From the NCBI GenBank assembly GCA_024400635.1, contig JAKSMI010000005.1, positions 62,001-126,000 on the forward strand: DNA of 64,000 nucleotides, given 5' to 3'. Origin of the DNA: Bacteroidales bacterium. Its GTDB lineage: Bacteria; Bacteroidota; Bacteroidia; Bacteroidales; WCHB1-69. This document shows, in pieces, positions 59,801 through 64,000 of the stretch. Position 1 is the first letter of the stretch; each line of letters opens with the position of its first letter. Below the pieces are notes generated by a model that saw only the letters and a program-made list of their open reading frames with translations, was not told where the DNA came from and did no database searches. Position numbers and translations under genes: made by a program.

Positions 59801-60982
59801 GAATTCGATTTCGTACGTTTAAGATTTGCCGTTTCAATGCCTGAAACAACACCTGCCAACGCATCCCGTCTCACTATTGACAGTGTCGTTGTTTTCGGTG
59901 TTCCTGGCGTCATCAGCCATACGGTTGAAATTCCCGTTATTAGCCCCAACGGCGGCGTATATTACGAAGCTTTCGATGTAAGCATGACCTGCCCCACTGA
60001 AGGCGCAACTATCCGTTACACCCTCGATGGCACCGAGCCCACCGAAACATCAACTGAATACACAACTCCTGTCAACATTAACGCCACAACAACGGTTAAA
60101 GCCAAGGCTTGGAAAGACGGAATGACCGCTTCTTTCGTTGCCACTCAGGTATTCAATTTCCCTCCCGAAGTTCCCAACATTGCTGCTTTCAAGGCTGCCA
60201 ACTCAAGCACCAACAGCACCGTATATAAAATCACCGGCAACGTGAATTTCGTATTCCGCAGCGAAGCTTACATGTTTGTGGAAGATGAAACCGCCGGACT
60301 CCTGATTTATGACAACAGACCCGTTATCAGCACCGAATATGAAGAAGGTGATATCATCAGCAATGGTGTCTTCGGCACGTATTCTTTATACAACGGCATG
60401 GTTGAAATGGTTCCCGTTCGCAATACTGAAACCGCTTCCGGCACCGTTGGTCCTATCGTACCAATGAATGCAACTATCAACGAGATTATTACATCATACA
60501 ACCTATACGAAAGTAGACTCGTAACCATCGACACCGTCACTTTCATTTCTGAAACCAAATTTGTCAAAGGCAACGATACTTTGCAAATCACAGATCGTTT
60601 CAATGCTTTAGATAATGAAATCACTGCCGGCATGATGGCGAATGTTACCGGCTTTGTTGCACAAAGCAACGGCACCATTCAGCTTTATCCTCGCAACGAC
60701 AACGACATCGTAGAGATTGAACCTGTTTCCATCGGCAATGTGATGAGCGAACGCGTTAGCATTTATCCTAACCCAACCGTCAACAGCATCAATATCGATT
60801 TGACTGGCATTCAAGCTCAAAGCGTTGAAATTTTCGCACTCAACGGCCAACAATTGTTCTCAACAGTTCCCACCTCTTCTATGCTAACTATTTCACTGAA
60901 CAATTACGCATCAGGAGTTTACTTCGTTCGCATCGCTTGCGAAGAAGGTTTAATCATGCAAAAGATTACCAAAATCGACTAA
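56882..60982 (+). CDS. Type IX secreted protein with repeated chitobiase C-terminal domains
   Basis: A 1,366-residue secreted protein. A signal peptide (LAVALVMVFAANQTFA) precedes an uncharacterised 150-residue part. Then come at least four chitobiase/hexosaminidase C-terminal-like modules (GATILYTTDGSDPVTNGTIY, AEIHYTVDGTEPTDASTLY, AIIYYTMDGSEPTDASDVY, ATIRYTLDGTEPTETSTEY) and two copies of a domain with MYVEDETAGLLIYNN and MFVEDETAGLLIYDN. It ends in a type A T9SS sorting domain (RVSIYPNPTVNSINIDL). No catalytic domain is recognised, so binding of carbohydrate or surface is more likely than cleavage. aroA follows 8 bases after. Confidence 0.85.
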   Translation: MKKFYWIKSILAVALVMVFAANQTFAEKGWQRVTHETTLAAGDTIIIAAANFNYAISTNQKNNNRDAAAITKTGDIATFTSSVQVFVLETGETTGSFHIVDFDDNGGYLYAPGTGNHLKTSTTVPGDNAGDWVITIFENDSITITSQHATATQVYMRYNNTNGSNLFSCYTSGSSIIQPVTIYKYAELADVTVEAPVFNPAAGTYYSEQEVALTCATAGATILYTTDGSDPVTNGTIYTEPFTVSTTTTVKAVAYVGSDHSHIITTVYTFPTEVANIAAFKAASTSSQATINLTEPYVITNDVNFVFSNGTYMYVEDETAGLLIYNNPVNITTEYVEGDIISGGIVGTYSKYQNQIEMKPLLNTDAASENIGITPTVVTIADLKANYAQYDARLVTIENVTFTHGFNGSQVNFHQDGDSLDLYNRFNIDTTLVPGTVTNITGFAAIYGSGIQIYPRTNADLQYVEPVPQPAMTILSPADGSVFSTLDTIHVDVNIENFSLQSDGYIKAESELLIEAGLPNPVYFNFMTWAFFTQMPFSPLPAGEHSVTLTLVGLDSLELSPSVSKTVNFTVVAPTAEAPVFTPTAGTYADSVVVSLGCATANAEIHYTVDGTEPTDASTLYTGSFTLTDNATVKAKAFMHNVSWNDSPVTEATYTIAHEAMMNVTPENLAFSSTETTGTIYISSAFLTNDITLSCDNAHFTLSSATVAANTNTSVTVTFDATEPAMGSITLSSSLNDDVLTREVQLSATALLPAPVITPADGTTDTLIEVAISSNTADAIIYYTMDGSEPTDASDVYSSPITLNVPGTYTVKAIAMAENWENSTVASATFTVVEPVIPSIDTIMYSTGFEASEGFVAATQYQNAEPVFTGNANQQWGTVFGTPTTTDHICGAQSMQMRWYTSHSTLGYTFTNFDIRNVTYVTFVAKNNGASNGNGLNVIVSYSIDGGNNFIGDSVITLSSNKANYRYNVSETGEFDFVRLRFAVSMPETTPANASRLTIDSVVVFGVPGVISHTVEIPVISPNGGVYYEAFDVSMTCPTEGATIRYTLDGTEPTETSTEYTTPVNINATTTVKAKAWKDGMTASFVATQVFNFPPEVPNIAAFKAANSSTNSTVYKITGNVNFVFRSEAYMFVEDETAGLLIYDNRPVISTEYEEGDIISNGVFGTYSLYNGMVEMVPVRNTETASGTVGPIVPMNATINEIITSYNLYESRLVTIDTVTFISETKFVKGNDTLQITDRFNALDNEITAGMMANVTGFVAQSNGTIQLYPRNDNDIVEIEPVSIGNVMSERVSIYPNPTVNSINIDLTGIQAQSVEIFALNGQQLFSTVPTSSMLTISLNNYASGVYFVRIACEEGLIMQKITKID

Positions 60983-60990
60983 TCAATCTG

Positions 60991-62160
60991 ATGAGAACGG
61001 GAAGTTTTATTATTAATGGGCAAAAGATGAAAGAAGTAAAGCTTCCCATTTCAAAAAGCCTGTATATCAGAAAATTAATCATAGATTTTCTGTATAATAA
61101 TCAAATTGGCATTGCAAGTGTAGACATGCCCGCAGACGTTCGCATAGTAGCGGATTGTCTGGCAATCATCGGCAGCACTCGCAATGCCGATTTTTTTGTA
61201 CCGATAGATGTGCACGATTGCGGTGCCGCCTATCGCTTTTTGATGGCAGTGCTGGCGGTCACTCCTGGCAAATGGAAACTTACCGGCACGGAACGCCTCT
61301 TACAGCGTCCCATCAACGAATTGGCAGACTGCCTCGTGGCGGCAGGCGCCAAAATCAAAAAATGCCACGACGGATGGCTTGTCGAAGGTCGAAATTTGTC
61401 AGTTCCAGAACTGACCATCGATTGCCACCGTTCCAGTCAGTTTGCCAGTGCGCTACTGCTCATCGGTAACAAAATCAACCTCCAACAATTGAATATTCTT
61501 CCCGAAGATCCACCTTCTGCCTACTATATTTCGATGACCTCTGCCCTATTGGATGACCAGAGTCAGCAATATCTTCATCACTGCGCCGACTGGAGTGCCG
61601 CGGTTTATTGGTATGCCCGCCTCGCCCTCGAAAAACAAGGAAGCTATCTCTTACTCGACCTTACATTGGATTCTCTGCAACACGATGCTGTTTTAGCTGA
61701 TTGGTTTACTAATTTGGGAGTATGTAGCCAACAAACCGAGCATGGGGTTCTTATTGAATACCTTGCCGAAAACAACACACAGTCTTCAGATTTCGTCATA
61801 GATGTCCATCAGAATCTGGACTTGGTGCCTGTAATGGCTTGCATGGCTTGTCTACAATCACGAACTTTCATTTTCAATGGCATTGCCAACCTTAGACACA
61901 AAGAATCTGACCGTCTTCAAATGATTGCCAAACAATTGATGGATTTCACGGATATTAAGATTAACCGATACCAAGACATCAACGACAATCAATTGATTAT
62001 CAAACAAAAAAGCCCGTCTTCAACAAAAGACAGGCTGATATTTGATGCTTGTAATGACCATCGCTTCGTGATGGGTTTTTCTTTATTTGCCCTTTTTCAT
62101 GACGTCAGCATTAAAGATTTTAACAGCGTCAGAAAATCATACCCCAACTTCAAAATTTAA
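60991..62160 (+). CDS. aroA: 3-phosphoshikimate 1-carboxyvinyltransferase (EPSP synthase)
   Basis: A 389-residue EPSP synthase of a diverged kind. Recognisable are LPISKSLYIRKL (for PGSKSISNRAL), TGTERLLQRPINEL, KESDRLQMIAKQL and CNDHRFVMGFSL (for DHRMAMSF). It joins shikimate-3-phosphate and PEP in aromatic amino-acid synthesis. The ATG at 60991 follows the end of the T9SS protein gene by 8 bases. Its last 24 bases overlap the convergent MBL gene. Confidence 0.88.
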   Translation: MRTGSFIINGQKMKEVKLPISKSLYIRKLIIDFLYNNQIGIASVDMPADVRIVADCLAIIGSTRNADFFVPIDVHDCGAAYRFLMAVLAVTPGKWKLTGTERLLQRPINELADCLVAAGAKIKKCHDGWLVEGRNLSVPELTIDCHRSSQFASALLLIGNKINLQQLNILPEDPPSAYYISMTSALLDDQSQQYLHHCADWSAAVYWYARLALEKQGSYLLLDLTLDSLQHDAVLADWFTNLGVCSQQTEHGVLIEYLAENNTQSSDFVIDVHQNLDLVPVMACMACLQSRTFIFNGIANLRHKESDRLQMIAKQLMDFTDIKINRYQDINDNQLIIKQKSPSSTKDRLIFDACNDHRFVMGFSLFALFHDVSIKDFNSVRKSYPNFKI

Positions 62161-62904
62161 GCCATCACAACCTGGCAACACATTGGCTGGAAGCATTTTA
62201 ATTACATCTTCATATTTACCCATGTTATGAGAAATATGCGTTAAGAAAGCACGTTTCGGCTTCAATTCATCAATAATTGCCAAAGCCTGCTTCAAATTAA
62301 AATGAGAATAATGTTCTTTTATTCCCAAAGCATTGATAACCAATGTATCAAGATTATGCATCTTCGCTAATTCCTTAGGTGAAATAAAACTTCCATCAGT
62401 GATGTAGGCAAAATCATGAATTCGATATCCTAAGATGGGCATGGCCAAATGCATCACATGAATGGAAGTGATTTCCGTATTTCCAATCGTAAATTTGTCG
62501 TCTTTGATAGTTTTCAGTTGCAGTTGCGGCACCCCCGGATACTTATGTTCTGCGAACGCATAGTCGAAATTTTTCTTGACAATGCCGAGTGTTCTTGGCA
62601 ATCCATAAATATCTATCGACTTATGATTCAAAAAGTTCACTGGTCTAACATCATCAATTCCACCAACATGGTCGGTATGCTCATGCGTCAACAAAATGGC
62701 ATCGATGTTGGTAATTTTGTTCGCAAGCAACTGCTGTCGCAAGTCGGGGCCGGCATCAATAAGCAGATTCAGGCCATCGACTTCAACGAAAGCGGAAGTA
62801 CGAAGACGCTGGTCGCGGGGGTCACTCGACATGCAAACATCGCAGGTGCATCCCACGATGGGGACGCCCTGTGATGTGCCTGTACCTAATAACGTAACGC
62901 GCAT
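62137..62904 (-). CDS. MBL-fold metallo-hydrolase (PhnP-like)
   Basis: A 255-residue metallo-beta-lactamase-fold protein. It begins RVTLLGTGTSQGVPIVGC with a CTCDVC Cys cluster, then LLIDAGPDLRQQLL and the metal site LLTHEHTDHVGGIDDVR, like PhnP and related phosphodiesterases. The substrate is unknown. It overlaps the 3' end of aroA and follows the M3 peptidase gene by 16 bases. Confidence 0.9.
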   Translation of the reverse strand: MRVTLLGTGTSQGVPIVGCTCDVCMSSDPRDQRLRTSAFVEVDGLNLLIDAGPDLRQQLLANKITNIDAILLTHEHTDHVGGIDDVRPVNFLNHKSIDIYGLPRTLGIVKKNFDYAFAEHKYPGVPQLQLKTIKDDKFTIGNTEITSIHVMHLAMPILGYRIHDFAYITDGSFISPKELAKMHNLDTLVINALGIKEHYSHFNLKQALAIIDELKPKRAFLTHISHNMGKYEDVIKMLPANVLPGCDGLNFEVGV

Positions 62905-62920
62905 ATTACGATTTTCAATA

Positions 62921-64000
62921 TTATTTCAATCCTCTTTTCTTCAACAACGGTTCAATAGATGGTTCCTGGCCGCGGAATGCCACATACAACTTCATTGGTT
63001 CGTCAGTATTGCCACGTTCCAAAACATTGGTTCTGAATGCTGTAGCTGTGGTCTGATCGAACAAGCCGTGTTCCTTGAATGCTTCAAATGCGTCGCTGTC
63101 CAAAACGGCAGCCCAGGTGTAGCTGTAATAACCAGCACTGTAACCACCTGAGAAAATATGCTGGAAGTATGTGCTTCTGTATCGTGAAATGATTTCAGGA
63201 ATCAAACCGATTTTTGCCAAGGCCTGGTCTTCAAATTCAGGCAGTTGAATATTAACGTGAGTGGGAAGATTGTGCATATACATATCCAACCAGGAAGCGG
63301 CAATCAATTCCGTGTTGATGAAGCCCTGTCCGTAGGTGCCTGCGGCTTCAATTTTTTGGATTAGTTCTTCAGGAATGACTTCCCCGGTTTTGTAATGTTT
63401 GGCGTACATACGCAGCACTTCGGGTTCACTTGCCCAGTTTTCCATAATCTGTGAAGGCAATTCAACGAAATCACGGGAAACGTTAGTGCCTGACAATGAA
63501 CGGAAACGGCATTTGGAGAAAATGCTGTGCAAGCCATGACCAAATTCGTGGAAGAAAGTTTCCGTTTCGTCGAAATTCAACAAAGACGGTTTATCAGCCG
63601 TAGGCTTGGTGAAATTGAAAACCAAAGAAACAACAGGAATGACATTGTTGCCATTTTCATCGATATATTGTTCTCTGAAGTTGGTCATCCAGGCGCCGCT
63701 GCGTTTGCTTTCACGTGGGAAGAAATCCATATACAGAATGGCGATGGTCTTGTTGTTTTCTTGCACTTCGTACGCCACCACTTCTGGATGATAAACGGGA
63801 AGGTTCTTGTTTTCCTTGAAAGTGATGCCGTATAATTTGTTGGCTACCGTGAATACGCCTTCTCTTACGTTGTCCAATGAAAGGTAAGGACGGATGATGT
63901 CATCGTTGAGATCGTATTTTTCCTTGCGTAATTGTTCGCTGTAATATCTCCAATCCCACGGTTCCAATTTGAAGTCGTTGCCTTCTTTTTGGATCATTTT
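62921..64000 (-). CDS. M3-family metallopeptidase (partial, runs off the right edge)
   Basis: The last 359 codons of a zinc oligopeptidase of the thimet/Dcp type; the 5' half lies beyond the window. The active site is FFHEFGHGLHSIF (HExGH), with LPSQIMENWASEPEVL carrying the third ligand Glu, and FSGGYSAGYYSYTWA near the end. Such enzymes break down short peptides. It pairs functionally with the dipeptidyl-peptidase in this region, but no operon link is shown. Confidence 0.93.
   Translation of the reverse strand, partial: KMIQKEGNDFKLEPWDWRYYSEQLRKEKYDLNDDIIRPYLSLDNVREGVFTVANKLYGITFKENKNLPVYHPEVVAYEVQENNKTIAILYMDFFPRESKRSGAWMTNFREQYIDENGNNVIPVVSLVFNFTKPTADKPSLLNFDETETFFHEFGHGLHSIFSKCRFRSLSGTNVSRDFVELPSQIMENWASEPEVLRMYAKHYKTGEVIPEELIQKIEAAGTYGQGFINTELIAASWLDMYMHNLPTHVNIQLPEFEDQALAKIGLIPEIISRYRSTYFQHIFSGGYSAGYYSYTWAAVLDSDAFEAFKEHGLFDQTTATAFRTNVLERGNTDEPMKLYVAFRGQEPSIEPLLKKRGLK

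Overview
The window reads as chromosome from a member of the Bacteroidota, most likely an anaerobic Bacteroidales. Evidence seen in the sequence: promoters of the Bacteroidota type (a -7 box TAnnTTTG, often with TTG or TTTG 19-21 bases upstream) before many genes; two large secreted proteins with C-terminal type IX secretion sorting domains; an S46 dipeptidyl-peptidase; a TonB-dependent receptor with a carboxypeptidase-regulatory-like plug extension; a methylmalonyl-CoA mutase small subunit; and short intergenic repeat families present several times. The species cannot be named from sequence alone.

Layout. (1) 1-5945, minus strand: a surface-polysaccharide cluster with a nucleotidyltransferase-aminotransferase fusion, an opine-dehydrogenase-like enzyme, a LicD-type phosphotransferase, a methyltransferase and two glycosyltransferases (the last one cut by the window edge). 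(2) 6019-15201, minus strand: an accessory, defence-like island. It holds a tightly packed operon of a PD-(D/E)XK nuclease, a small TOPRIM-like protein, a large AAA ATPase and an HNH nuclease; then a DUF1016 (YhcG-like) nuclease; then two paralogous regulator-like proteins that share an ATPase and winged-helix body but differ in the N-terminal domain (DUF4062 versus AlbA_2/Schlafen). Copies of a GC-rich 40-base repeat sit just after several stop codons and divide the island, and a truncated cytidylyltransferase gene marks its edge. (3) 15311-24337, plus strand: housekeeping genes dnaK (with a sigma-54-type promoter), hpt, adk, htpG, pyrE, obg and hisS, with repeat-filled gaps. (4) 24773-29043: EF-G running into a convergent block of a DppC-type permease and class II aldolase. 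(5) 29521-32800, plus strand: a metal-handling operon (His/Cys-rich small protein, TonB-dependent receptor, HMA protein). (6) 32920-43937: HU, mfd, lipid A genes lpxD and lpxC, tRNA-Ser, a low-molecular-weight phosphatase, YqeY, mutA, a zinc metallopeptidase and tRNA-Ala. (7) 43940-64000: cell-surface and secreted functions, namely a 1,975-residue repeat protein, an Ig-like lipoprotein, a NUC1 nuclease, a serine hydrolase, an S46 peptidase, a RhuM fragment and a chitobiase-C-domain type IX cargo, then aroA, an MBL hydrolase and part of an M3 peptidase.

The strongest candidate for an undescribed system is the four-gene nuclease/TOPRIM/ATPase/HNH operon at 6164-10551. It looks like an OLD- or Septu-type system whose activities are divided over separate proteins. 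The second is the fused nucleotidyltransferase-aminotransferase, opine dehydrogenase and LicD cassette, which may make and attach an unusual amino or phospho substituent to a surface glycan. Both are inferences from domain content and gene order; no database search was possible. Coordinates of short sites may be off by a base or so.
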